DNA from: Seison nebaliae
Lineage: Eukaryota > Rotifera > Pararotatoria > Seisonacea > Seisonidae
DNA: 47,936 nt
Direction of reading: 5' to 3'
Assembly: GCA_023231475.1 (NCBI GenBank)
Contig: JALJEE010002015.1
Location: 1-47,936, forward strand
Below, piece after piece: positions 24,178 to 35,385 of the stretch. The notes beneath the pieces were generated by a model. The model had not been told where the DNA came from. It did not search any database and was given only the letters and a program-made list of their open reading frames with translations. Numbering within the stretch: the stretch's first letter is position 1; each line of letters begins with the position of its first letter. A program made the position numbers and the translations under genes.

Positions 24178-24426
24178 TTATAAAACACTGTCCAGATCAA
24201 ATACGTCCGGAAATTTCTTTAATGGATCCATCGATACCAATGGTTTAGCTGTTGACGTTGTTGTTTTCTTTATCGAGCACGTGTATATTCTCCATCGTCC
24301 TCCGGTTCGGCTCAAACAATAAGTTCTACCTCCGATCTGAAAAAAATATAATGCTTCATTTCCTGGTACTTGACTTGCGATCAGACAGAAGATCAAAATT
24401 GAACACAATATCGATTTATTGTTCAT
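24178..24426 (-). CDS. Small secreted protein, unrecognised
   Basis: The frame gives 82 residues with a clear signal peptide (MNNKSILCSILIFCLIASQ). The mature part has only two cysteines (GGRTYCLSRTGG, then IYTCS), a Thr-rich KKTTTSTAK segment and an acidic C-terminus. Inside the frame, ATTTTTTTTCAG precedes ATCGGAGG and looks exactly like a splice acceptor. An intron starting at GTACCAGG would be 33 bp, in phase and would remove VPGNEALYFFQ, but 33 bp is shorter than any other intron here. Both forms keep the signal peptide. No family is recognised. Confidence 0.5.
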   Translation of the reverse strand: MNNKSILCSILIFCLIASQVPGNEALYFFQIGGRTYCLSRTGGRWRIYTCSIKKTTTSTAKPLVSMDPLKKFPDVFDLDSVL

Positions 24427-26764
24427 TTTCCTCCAAAATAATTATGAAATAAATGTATTTTTCTAAATTGTGTTTCCGTTTTATAAACTTTTTATCGTAC
24501 CACCTTCATACATTTATTCGTTAGGAGAAATAGTCGTTTTTTCCTATACCTTCATCTACGTTTATTGTGTTTAGAAGAAAAGCAACATACTTTTTACTTA
24601 TTTTTTAAAGAGCATTTTCTTTGTTGGGAAGAACTGAAAACATGAATCATTTGTTTTAAATTATGACTTAAATTTTAGTTGTCTCATAAGACAACCTCTT
24701 TTGTTTATTGTCAGATTTTTAAATCAATAAAATCAATTTCCATACAGGTTAGTACATAAAATATAAAAATTGTACTTTACATATCAATTCTAATTTCCTA
24801 TGTACGGTTTCAAATCATGCTCTTATTGACTCAATATCAGAGAAAAGTTTAAGGTGAAAATAAAAATAATTATCCGCCTACTTATTATGATACACATTTA
24901 TTTCAATTATCAATAACAATAACAATAATAATAATAAAACTAATAAGTTTATTCTAAATAAAAATAAATGGATCACATAATTTATATTTATATCTTTATA
25001 CTTATCATTTGGTATTATTATGTATCATTCTTTTTCTTCGACAAAAACACTACCATGACAAAAGAACATAATTTGTATCTAATATTACACTTCAGTTTCA
25101 TTTCACAAGTTGTTAGTTTCACAGTTTCATTGTCAGTTAAAAATTATTGTTCAATCAACACAAACCTCATTGAATTGAAATAAACATTTTAAATTAGCAA
25201 TTACTTATTAAAAATGTTTTGGTTATTATGATTAATCTTTGGAGAGAATATTAGAAAAAAGAGTCACAAAGACATGATTAATATATACGATTATGTATTA
25301 TATGATTATATATATAATCATTGAAATATACTATTTCATTTTTTAAATGGATCAATCCTATATGAATGTTATAAAGTTATTTTCAACGGTTTCTTTCTCT
25401 CCGGTTCTTTTACTCAATAGTTCTTTTGTCCTAAACTCAAATAGTCACTTGTATAATATCACAACTAATATCACAATTTTTGTTGATTTTGTGTTATTTA
25501 ATTTAACTCATAGTGTTGTTCTTCTTATATGATGAATACATAGGAAAAAGATATAATATAATGTAAGTTTAAAGATAAAGAAGAATATTTTCTTGTTTTT
25601 TAAGAAACTGAAAAGTATATTAATTAAATTGAAAAATTAATTATTTATCATTAATTCTTTTATAAATTAATAATAATAATAAAAAATATCAAACCGGTTT
25701 CTCTCAGACTTTTGTCTTATTTGTTTCTTGTCCGTTCCTTCTTTGCGAGTGGTTCTTGTGTCATGATGATTCTGGACTCCACAGGATTTACATAAAAAAT
25801 GGATTACCCTTTAAATCAACTGAATGAGACACGTCTGTTGGAGAAAACTGTCGTTATCTATTGAAAGAATTATTTCAATTTCTTATAAATAAAAATCTTA
25901 AAAATTTGGTGAGATAAGAGACTTGGTACGATTTACTGGAATTGTCAATTGGTTGTCGATAAATCGAATAAAATATTGTTGATTACTCGATTTCATAGTT
26001 ATTTTCGTATAAGAAGAATCTTTGTTTACTTTGAAGACGTATTCTCTGTTCATTCCAATCAGTAATAGAATTGGGGATCTAGGCATATCTGTCTAGAGAT
26101 TGATCGAGTTTATCGGAATTGGCTATGTTTGTGATCCTCTGCTAACGACAGAGAGTCAATGAAGGAATTGAATATTTGACTTAGAGTAGATATTCGTAAG
26201 TGAGACAGTTACATCTCTCCCAATTCATTAGAATATAGTTCAAATGTTAATCAGTCAACATTCTCTCCTACTCTTCAGTCGAAAGTTGATGAGTTAAAGT
26301 GGATGAAGCAAATATAACGATTGGGTTCCCGTCTACTATTTTATCTACTGTTCTAATCACTAGAATTTGGAAGAGAATCGTGTTATTTTGTGTTGGGACA
26401 TGAACGACCAACATTATTAACAATTTTCAATATTGGATCCGATAATCCACTTACAACAATTCTTCAAGTGTCGGATATCATAATTATTGTGTCTGTTCTT
26501 TCCATAAGCGTTTCGTCGCTCATACAACTTATCAAGAATCCGTTTCTTCATCATTCGTTGTTTATCTATCACTTCTCTTTCGGATCAGTTCCATCTCTCT
26601 CTCTCTCTCTTCCACGTTCGACGGATCAACAACGTATTCAAATAAGACTTCCGACTTGACATTTAATGTTTCTACATTTTATCCTCCCACTCCATAATTA
26701 CATTTCCTTTCAGATTGTCATAAAACTTCTCCAATTAAATCACATCTTCTGACATTTTCATGAA
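24427..26764. other. AT-rich intergenic spacer
   Basis: This 2.3 kb of very AT-rich sequence shows no credible coding region. It lies between two divergent genes and should contain the promoters of the small secreted protein (left) and of the chitinase (right). A CT-rich tract is present near 26590-26612. Nothing else stands out. Confidence 0.5.
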
Positions 26765-29691
26765 ATGTCTAATTACTTCCATCTCCTTTTAATTTACTAC
26801 CTTTCCAACTTCTCGGCCACTCTGGCCAACGAGTACAAGATAGTTTGCTACTTCACTAACTGGGCGATCAAGGTTCAAATATTTTAAATCAAAAATATTT
26901 TTTTATAATTCCATAATTTCAGCGACCTGGTTTTGGTGGTATGACCCCAGAACAGATTGACCCTTGTCTCTGTACGCATTTAATATATGCTTTCGCTGAG
27001 ATGGAGGATGGTGTGTTAGCTCCAATGGAAGATTTCGATCAGAAAGATGGTAATTTCGAAGGCTTCTTCAAACGAATGAATAAATGGAAAAAAGTTAATC
27101 CAAAGCTTAAAACCTTGTTAGCGGTTGGAGGTTGGGCTATGGGCATGTCAGACTTTACAAAAATGGCTGCCGAAGGCGAAGAAGCGATGCAACGATTTGC
27201 TGATGATTCAGTGAAATATTTGAGGAAATATAATTTCGATGGTTTAGATTTAGATTTCGAATATCCTGGAATTGATTGGAGAGGTTCGCCTAAATCTGAT
27301 AAACAAGCATTTACTCAATTGTGTAAGATATTGTATAAGACTTATAAGAAAGAAGGAAAGAAAAGTGGAAAAGAAAGATTGTTATTAACGGTTGCAGTAG
27401 CCGGTGCAAAACCGACAATTGACAAGGCTTATGAAGTAGCAAAAATTTCAAAATATTTAGATTTCATTAATCTGATGACTTATGATTTACATGGTCCTTG
27501 GGATTCCAATGCTGGTCATCATTCAGCAATCTACAAGAAAGGAAAAGGAGACGAATATCTTTATATCGATTTCATCGTCAAATATTACATAAAGAAAGGA
27601 GCACCAAGAAATAAACTAATTTTGGGACTGGCCAACTACGGACGAAGTGACGCACCAGCTATGCCATATAGTGGTTTTAAAGGCGAAAGTGGATTTCTCA
27701 CATATTATGAAGTATGTTTAGTTATAGCTTGTGATGAATGGAAAGAATTTTGGAATAAGAAACAGAAGGTTCCATACGCTAAAGGAAAGGAAGGATGGCC
27801 ATGGGTCGGCTATGATAATGTTCGCTCTTTTAAAATTAAAACTAAATGGTTAATGGATCAGAAATTGGGAGGCGCGATGTTTTGGGCATTAGATCTTGAT
27901 GATTTCACTGGAGTATTTTGTTGCCAAGGTGCATTTCCTTTGATCCGAGCAGTAAAATCTGTTTTAACTGGCGACTCCTCAATCGCTCCAAAATCATCTG
28001 ATATGTGTTCGTCATGTCCAACGGAAGAATATTCGAAATTAAAGAAAAATCGAAAGAAAAGAGATGTCTTCGAAGTTTCTTTTGTCAATTCTTCTTGGTC
28101 ACATCTACGTCGCAACAAGCGAGATGATGTGGCTGCTGTTTGTGAAGAGAAGGGCGAAGGCTCTTGGCCCGATGACAAAGATTGTAAAGGGTTCAAATTT
28201 CAATAATATTTCATTCAATTTAATAAATTTCTTATTAGTTATTATTTGTGTCGATCAGTTGGAACTGATTGGGCGGAGATGAAACATGACCAATGTTATT
28301 TGGGATCATATTTCGATCCAGAAAGTAAACAAGTTAATTTTTCTTTATTCTAAAATTATTCTAAAATGAGAATTTATGCACATAAATTCGATTAGTGCAA
28401 ATACGTAGCACAAACGAATAATGACGGACAAAATTGGCAAACAACATCGACGATTGATTGTGAAGAATTAGGATTAACGAAGAAGAAGAAAAAGAAGAAT
28501 AAAAGAAAAAAGAAAAAGAAATCAGATGATGACGAAGACGATGAAGATGATTATTCCGATGACGATGACGATGATGAAATCTCAATGACAAGTGGATTTA
28601 CAAATGTAAAATTTGTTGAAGAAGTAAATGAGATGTTAGATCAATCGGGTAGTAAATTGAGAATGAATTATCTTGATATGGCACAATCAGCTTTAGATAA
28701 AAAAGTGAAAGTTGACATCGACGAACATCAACTAAGAACGACTTGTACGAATTCTTTCTTCAAATCATTCTCTCGTAAGAAGATATCGTCAAAACTCCAA
28801 TGTGGAAGTTGTCTGGATGATACGACGGATTCGAATTCCTGCGAACAAGGAGATAACGTTAATTCGATTCCGTGTGACAAACATTGCTACATAAGTCGAA
28901 TAGACAATTTAGATAAATCGGAAAAAATCGAATTTGCTCGTGGTTGTAGCGATATGAAAACGTTGTTGCCGTCTGCATCGAAAAGAATTAAGAAAATTTC
29001 AGCGAAGAAAACTTATTGTATGAAACAAAAAGACAAAGGTACTCGAACTTGTGTTCGATTGTGTGGAAAAAATTATTGTAACAATGAATTATCGCTATCA
29101 ATTAAATCATCAGCATCATCAATCCATCGATCGTCTTCTTCTCCATTCTCACTAACTGATCGTCATTCAACATTATGGCATACAGTTCGTATTTTGTCCC
29201 ATGTCCCAAAGAAGATCGTTGACACATTCTCATCATCCGATCATTATACTACAATGACAATGGATTTATTTTATATGCCAACCAACTTCTTACAAAACTA
29301 TCAAACACCATCTCATATACCTCCCAACAAACTTAATTCAACGATATCAAATACGGAATGGAAAGTGTCACAGGCTCAAAAAATTCTAGGGATGTTAGAA
29401 TCATTAATATCTGGGAATATTTTTGCTTCGAAATCATCATCAATAGAAGATGTTGTTCATACATCAACCTCAACGCATATGCCAACCGAAGATTATACAG
29501 AGTCATCTAATCTGGTTTCAATTAAACCAACGAAATACTTTTCGAAAGGAAACCAAAATTCTTTTAAATCAAATTTTGGGGAATCTCTTCGAAGTCTTCT
29601 ATCTCGACTTTCTAATGCGGGTATGCACTTTTACATCTCTCCTCAAACTCTCATTTTAGCTGTTACACTATCGTCATTTATTTTCAATTAA
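26765..29691 (+). CDS. GH18 chitinase - CBM14 - Ly6/uPAR-like domain fusion with predicted GPI anchor
   Basis: Four exons (26765-26872, 26923-28190, 28239-28332, 28396-29691) give 921 residues. A signal peptide (about 1-21) precedes a GH18 domain starting [11 protein letters not shown]. The catalytic motif [10 protein letters not shown] is complete at 142-151 (D142, D145, D147, E149 the proton donor). [16 protein letters not shown] and [12 protein letters not shown] are also conserved, so it should hydrolyse chitin. Furin-like sites follow at 413-416 (RKKR) and 433-436 (RNKR). A CBM14 chitin-binding domain spans about 443-520 ([26 protein letters not shown]). Next come a Lys run and an Asp-rich run, then a ten-cysteine three-finger-like domain (about 623-721, LQCGSCL to YCNNE) and a Ser/Thr-rich stalk. 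The final hydrophobic tail ([13 protein letters not shown]) fits a GPI signal. Splices restore CBM14 exactly (KG/YYLC). Surface tethering and processing are inference. Confidence 0.85.
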
Positions 29692-30133
29692 CTTCTTCTA
29701 GATTACTCCTACAAATCTATTTCATAATAAAAACAATAAATATTCGGATTTTTTTATTTCCAATTTATGGGATACCAATTATTGGTATGTATGTTTTTCA
29801 AAAAATTATTACACGACATACCTTAGTATCCATAACTTTTTTTTTAAATTTCTGAAATTGGAAACATTAAAAGAATTAATAATAAATTGTATTAATCGTT
29901 CCAGAATGAAGTCCGTTTTCTATTCTTGTAAACCTGTAAATTTCCATGTTTAATAGTTTTTAGATATATAACGATCGAATTGTTTAAGGATGGAAAGGAA
30001 GTCTTATAAAACCATAGCTTTCAACTTCAAATTTTTCCATTACACAACAATCGTTATTTGATAAAGTTTTGATATTAACAAGGGAGGAATAACAAGAATA
30101 ATAGTATCATTGTAAGTAATAAAGGTGAAAAAA
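29692..30133. other. Short intergenic region between chitinase fusion and PMS2
   Basis: About 440 bp contain the polyadenylation signals noted separately and then the presumed PMS2 promoter. No other feature is seen. Confidence 0.5.
29726..29740 (+). terminator. Probable polyadenylation signals of the chitinase fusion gene
   Basis: Two AATAAA hexamers (29726-29731, 29735-29740) lie 35-50 bp past the stop codon, which supports a transcript end here and separates this gene from PMS2. Confidence 0.55.
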
Positions 30134-33100
30134 ATGAAGAAATTGGAAGGAGAAGTCATTAGGAGAATTACAACGGGACAAGTAATCCAAACGCTCTCTA
30201 ATGTTGTGAAAGAACTGATAGATAATTCTTTAGATGCTGGTGCCACATCCATCGGTTAATTGTTGTTCTATCTTTTCTCCAACTACTAATAATTCCAATT
30301 CCAGAAGTGAAATTAGTAAATTATGGAATTGACTGTATCGTGGTAAGTGATAATGGAAGTGGAATTTCATATGAAAATTTGAAATATTTAGGTTGAATTT
30401 TCTTCAATTCTTTGAATTGGTTTTGATGGTTGAATTTTTGATGCGATGGAAACAGGTCAGAAAAGTTACACAACAAAAATTGAATCGTTTGAAGATATCG
30501 AAGAATTGAACACATTCGGATTTCGAGGTGAAGCGTTAAATGCTTTGGCAACGATCAGGTATTCTTCTCATCTTCATCATATGAATTTCATAAGAATAAT
30601 GACAGTAAACTGACAATAATTACGAGATGGAAAAAGAGTGATAAGAGAACGGGATTCAAATGTGAAGTAAATGGAAGGAAAGAAAATGAGAATATTACGG
30701 GAATCTCTCGAAATGTTAAAACTTTAAATTCTTTTTTTTGAATATTCTCATAAACTTCTTCGAAGATTGGAACGACTGTTCAAGTGAAAGAAATCTTTTA
30801 TAATCTTCCGGTGAGACGAAAAGATTTGATGATTCACAAAAAACGAGAATTTAGTCGACTTGTTCAATTATTATATTCGACATGTTTCCAAATTTCATTC
30901 TGTTCTGATTCATCATCCTCCTCAATTATTCGTCTCAATGTGAACAATCATTTATCGACATCATCCAATTCCATTCTGAATGTTGATATTAAACGATTAT
31001 CAACTTTATCGTTAACGAATGAAGAAAGAATGAAACATATCGAAGATAATTTCCGAAAGATCTTCAAATCAAATAAATCGATGATTCATTTCAAATTGAT
31101 CGATCGTTATTGTTCACATTGCTTCAAGAACGTAGAGGAGAGAGAGAGTCATCCGTTCAATTTCTATGGAATCATCTCATCAATCGAACCAGGATGTGGG
31201 GAGAAATCAACACAACATCAATATCTTTATATCAATGGACGTCCAACAAATCAATTGATCATTCAGAATTTAATTCAGACAATTTATCGACAAGCTAACG
31301 TTTATCAACATCCAATTTTCATTGTTAATATAATTGTAGAGAATTTGAAGTATTTGGATTTGAATGTATCAAGTGACAAACGATTAATTTATGTGAATGA
31401 TGAAAGATATCTCTGTTCTCTCATTCGTCATTCATTATTGGAAACTTTCCAACGACATCCAGTACAACTTCCCACCAACAACCATGAAAGAAGAACAAAT
31501 TTAAATGACACAGTAAATTCTTCTTTTAATAATGACTCAACTTTGTTGGATATATCCCTAATAAATTCGAATTCAAAACGAACCATTTCTCCTCAATCAT
31601 CTAATTTAAGTAAAACTCATCAAGACAATGCTGGTAAGAAAACAGAAACTCATTCATTTTTCGACTTATCAAAATATCTCACTACTAAAGAAGAATCAAG
31701 AAAACGTCATTTACCGGAAAATGATTTGTCATTAACAAATAACGAGAATGAGAAAGTCAGAGTAAAAACAGAATTTCAATCTCCTTCTTTACATGAATCA
31801 TTCTCGCAAATAACGAACGTGTCATTAATTTCACCCGATCATGATCTACATCGATATGATCATTCGTCAAAACGATTCAAAGAATCCACGCCCGAAAATG
31901 TTTGTTCGAATCGAAAGATAAATTTTTTTCAAAAAGATGATTCCAACAAAACAATTCCGAAAGAAATTGAATCAGAAACTATGAAAACTGTTCCAAAATT
32001 TTCATCCGCCAATAATGTCAGTAAAAGTTTATTTAATAATTATCATTCAACTTCAGACGATCAAACAAAAAATAATTCAATTCCAATCGACTCTTCTGAA
32101 AAGGAGATAAATGAAAGAAATTTTCTTGAAAATGTTTTAGGAAATTCGAAGAAGAATTTTTCAAATTCTTTAACAGAAACAGATGTGTTTGGAGACAAGA
32201 CACCAAATAGTCAATCTCCTCCATCATCTTTTTCAGAGAATGGAGAGGAAATAAATGGAAAACCAAATGAAACATTTGTTAATATTAATGTCTCATATCT
32301 CGACACTGATAGTGAAACTCAATTTGAAACAATACTACGAAAAGCAGAAATTTTAAAAGTGAAAAATCCTCTCCGTCAAATGGAACGGCGGAAATTATTT
32401 GAAAAGAAACGAAAGAAACTTAGAAATCATTTGTTAGATGGTGGAAAGTGGATGTTATTAGGAAATGGTTATCATTTAACAGAGAAATCGATATTTAGAA
32501 AATTTAAAATTATCGGTCAATTCAACAAAGGGTTCATCATCACACAATATTTCCATCAACTTTACATTGTAGATCAACATGCAAGTGATGAGATTGCCAG
32601 ATTCGAATATATGATGAATTCTTGTATGAAAAACATCGACAATCTTTCACAACCGGACAATAATAAAAAGAAGAAATTATGGCGAGAAATGAAAAAAGAA
32701 TTGAATCATCATATAGGTATGTATCGAAGTGACTTCTCATCGATAACTCCTTCCGTCACCATACAAATGTTGTTGAAACCGATGAAAATTGAAGTGGAGT
32801 CATCTATCCAGAAAACGGTATTGATGGAATATCGTCATCTTTTTGAAGAATTGGGATGTGGATTCGATGAAATAACTACCAAAACAGGAAACAAATGTCT
32901 CTATTTAGTTTCCATTCCGACAGTGGATAATATTTGGAAAATGGAACATGTTGATATTATCGATCTCCTTCAACAATTGTGTGAAATCTTCAATCCATCA
33001 ACTTTCAACGACAATAATAGTCTCGTTTCGTTCGATAATAGGAAGACGCAGAATCAATCAATTTATTCAAATAACAAATCTCAAATTTTGAACGAATCAA

Positions 33101-33552
33101 TTCTCTCTGATAATTCGTTTTCATTCAATTCTATTCCCATAGCTAATTCGACAATAAAAGAAGATAATGACCATCTCTTATCATATCTCGAGCACAGTAG
33201 CGACGATAAAGAGGAGAAGGTTCGGAAATTAATTCGACTTAGACCGAATCGACTTCGATCGGCACTAGCATCAAAATCATGTCGGACAGCTATTATGGTG
33301 GGTGATGTGTTGTCGTTGAAGAAGCAGATGTCAATCGTTTCGCATCTCGCCGATATGATGCGTCCATGGGTTAATTGTCTTCTTATTATGTTTCTTTTTT
33401 CGTCTCTTAAATGTTTATGGATGAGGAAAACTAATCTAATTTGTTCATGGAAAATTTAATTTGAAATTTGATGCATTTTCTATTTATGACAGAATTGTCC
33501 ACATGGTCGGCCGACTTATCAGCATTTATATTCGTTGGAACATTCCCATTGA
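30134..33552 (+). CDS. PMS2: DNA mismatch repair protein PMS2 (MutL family endonuclease)
   Basis: Six exons (30134-30254, 30305-30391, 30456-30558, 30606-30714, 30766-33369, 33493-33552) encode 1027 residues. The N-terminal GHKL ATPase shows KELIDNSLDAGATSI (catalytic Glu27, Asn31), DNGSGI and FGFRGEAL, with IGTTVQVKEIFYNLPVRRKD and the KRLIYV segment following. A long Ser/Asn-rich linker precedes the dimerisation/endonuclease domain: FKIIGQFNKGFIITQ, the metal-binding DQHASDEIARFE (743-754, matching DQHA-x2-E-x4-E), SCRTAIMVGD and a final-exon NCPHGRPTYQHL. These C-terminal motifs mark PMS2 rather than PMS1 or MLH1. With MLH1 it nicks DNA during nuclear mismatch repair. The 123 bp last intron must be removed to add the zinc-ligand CPHGRP. 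It is longer than human PMS2 (862) because of the linker. Confidence 0.93.
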
Positions 33553-34235
33553 TCATCACATTACCGAGAGAATCGATTGTTTCTTTTTTTCATTTCATAA
33601 ACATTTCATTTCATTTATTAAATTAAACCGATCCTCCTTTTTCAAAAGAGAGAGAAACGTCTTGATGGAATTGAATATGAGAAATGGAAAAAGAGTCGAG
33701 ACTGGATAGCAGAGCACTTAGTGGATGGGAATCTTCTCATAATATTGGATGCTCATCCATTTTCTTGTTATTCAAATATGAATATTTGCATAAAATTATT
33801 CATTGGACCAATATATTGGACGATAAAAGCCAGTCTCTCTGTTACGAAATTTCTCTCCTTCACTCGAACATTTTCGAGAATTGACGAGTTCAATCCTTAA
33901 TAGATTTACTTCATCCGGTTCCTTCTCTCATTCGACATGGGTAGGAGGAGGTGCTATTTCACCCCTCTTGCTTCATGACAAACGAAATTAAACTTCTTCT
34001 TATTCAAATATGTCTCTCCATCATAAATTTCCATAGGAGACGACTGTCGATGGAAATTATCGTTCTCATTCATCCAAATTTCTAATGATTCTCATTATTA
34101 TGTCTATCCTTCTCCAGAAATAATATCGAATCCCAAAGTTTATTTTTGATAAGAGAAGTTTGTTTTGAGGAAAATAAAATTTTCTGTTTGCTCTTTAACA
34201 AAATCCTGTCAAGAATTCATTTTTCCAAATTGATC
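33553..34235. other. Intergenic, nothing specific seen
   Basis: This holds the PMS2 3' UTR and the promoter of the small secreted-peptide gene. Several frames here are short and show no domain signal. Confidence 0.45.
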
Positions 34236-34626
34236 ATGATAAATATGAACTTGTTGTGCACTTCTCTAATCGTCTTACTCTCACTCATCTCACATATAAG
34301 CGGCGCTGCATTCAACGAATGTGCTCATATACAACGTCTCGAAAGGGAATTGGAGAATTCTCTCGTCACTGATGGACCACAACTTCGGTTCGATCCAAAT
34401 CAAGTTAAACTGAAATATTTACGAATTCTCAAACATGCCATATGTGGAACACATAAACGGAAATGTTAATATTTCTCTTATTATCTTCCAATTTTGATTC
34501 CTCATTTCAGTTGGTATGGATGTCACTCCATGGATCGTCAGTGCCATGTATCCGGGAGCTGATTCGATTATCGAACAATTGAGATATCTTCAAGGATCGA
34601 AGAGAGCATTTTTTTATAACAAATGA
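34236..34626 (+). CDS. Small secreted peptide precursor, neuropeptide-like, unrecognised
   Basis: Two exons (34236-34464, 34511-34626) give 114 residues, or 111 from the second in-frame ATG at 34245. A strong signal peptide ends near AHISG-type sequence (LLSLISHISGAA). The mature part has two cysteines (29 and 70, ECAHIQ and AICG). Basic sites KRK (74-76) and KR (107-108) then bracket a segment FGMDVTPWIVSAMYPGADSI. That layout, with dibasic sites and a released 31-residue middle peptide, is typical of peptide-hormone precursors, but I do not recognise the family. The intron is 46 bp and ends ATTTCAG. Two AATAAA hexamers lie about 190 bp downstream. Confidence 0.6.
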
Positions 34627-35385
34627 AAATAGGATGCGACATCTTTCTAACGAACCTGAATCAACAAATCAATCTTATCTTCTCGCTTTCTCATTTAAAC
34701 CATTCGTAATAATTGACAGAACTCTTATTATGTCGAAGAAAAGAAAATCATTAAATATATTTCCTTGTGAATTACTCGTCTCTAATGAACATCTCATTCA
34801 TGAATATTTAACAAAACAATAAATGAATGAATAAAAAAAAAAGAATAAAAAATAGTTGACGAAGAAAACTGAAATTGGGACGAAAAACAAAAATAGATTC
34901 TGTTAAGAATTAGAGGAAAACATTTACATGAAAAGTGGATGTGTATTATGAGGAAGGAAAATTATTTTCTTCATTTTCTCCTCCCCCTCCCATCAAAGTA
35001 TCTGATAATCGTTCAAGAAATAGATTTACGCATAAAATAAATAACTGTAAAAAAATAGATTATGAAGTCATCATAAATAACTACAACTAGAAAAACGGCA
35101 AGATAATTCACGGAAATTCCATTTATCCTGAAAACGTTCCCATAAATTGTCGATGATGAATTCTTCCGATATCTGTGTGATGATTAAGTGAGAAGATACG
35201 ACGAATTCCATACACAATCCATAGAAAGAAAATGTTAAAAGTGAGTGATCATAAAAATCGATCATTCACATCGAGAGACGTGAGATGGAAATTGCTAAAA
35301 AATAATTCCGTACAATTAAATCAAAAACTGACCTCAAACGAGGATTTGGGTAATAAAATGGTAAAAAGGAGCAAAAAAAGAAAAA
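34627..35385. other. Intergenic between convergent genes
   Basis: The 3' UTR of the small peptide gene comes first, followed by AT-rich sequence with no gene up to the stop codon of the minus-strand transporter. Confidence 0.45.
34818..34835 (+). terminator. Probable polyadenylation signals of the small secreted-peptide gene
   Basis: AATAAA occurs at 34818-34823 and again at 34830-34835, followed by an A-rich run. Confidence 0.45.

Noticed and set aside
28361-28591. Minus-strand frame rich in His/Arg/Ser opposite the chitinase fusion
   Set aside because: It is the antisense of the Asp/Lys codon runs in the fusion protein and has no independent support.
28585-29691. Treating the Ly6-like part as a separate gene starting at the ATG at 28585
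   Set aside because: The frame is open without a stop from the last CBM14 exon (28396) through this ATG, and the CBM14 cysteine pattern is completed in the same exon; there is also no signal peptide at 28585.
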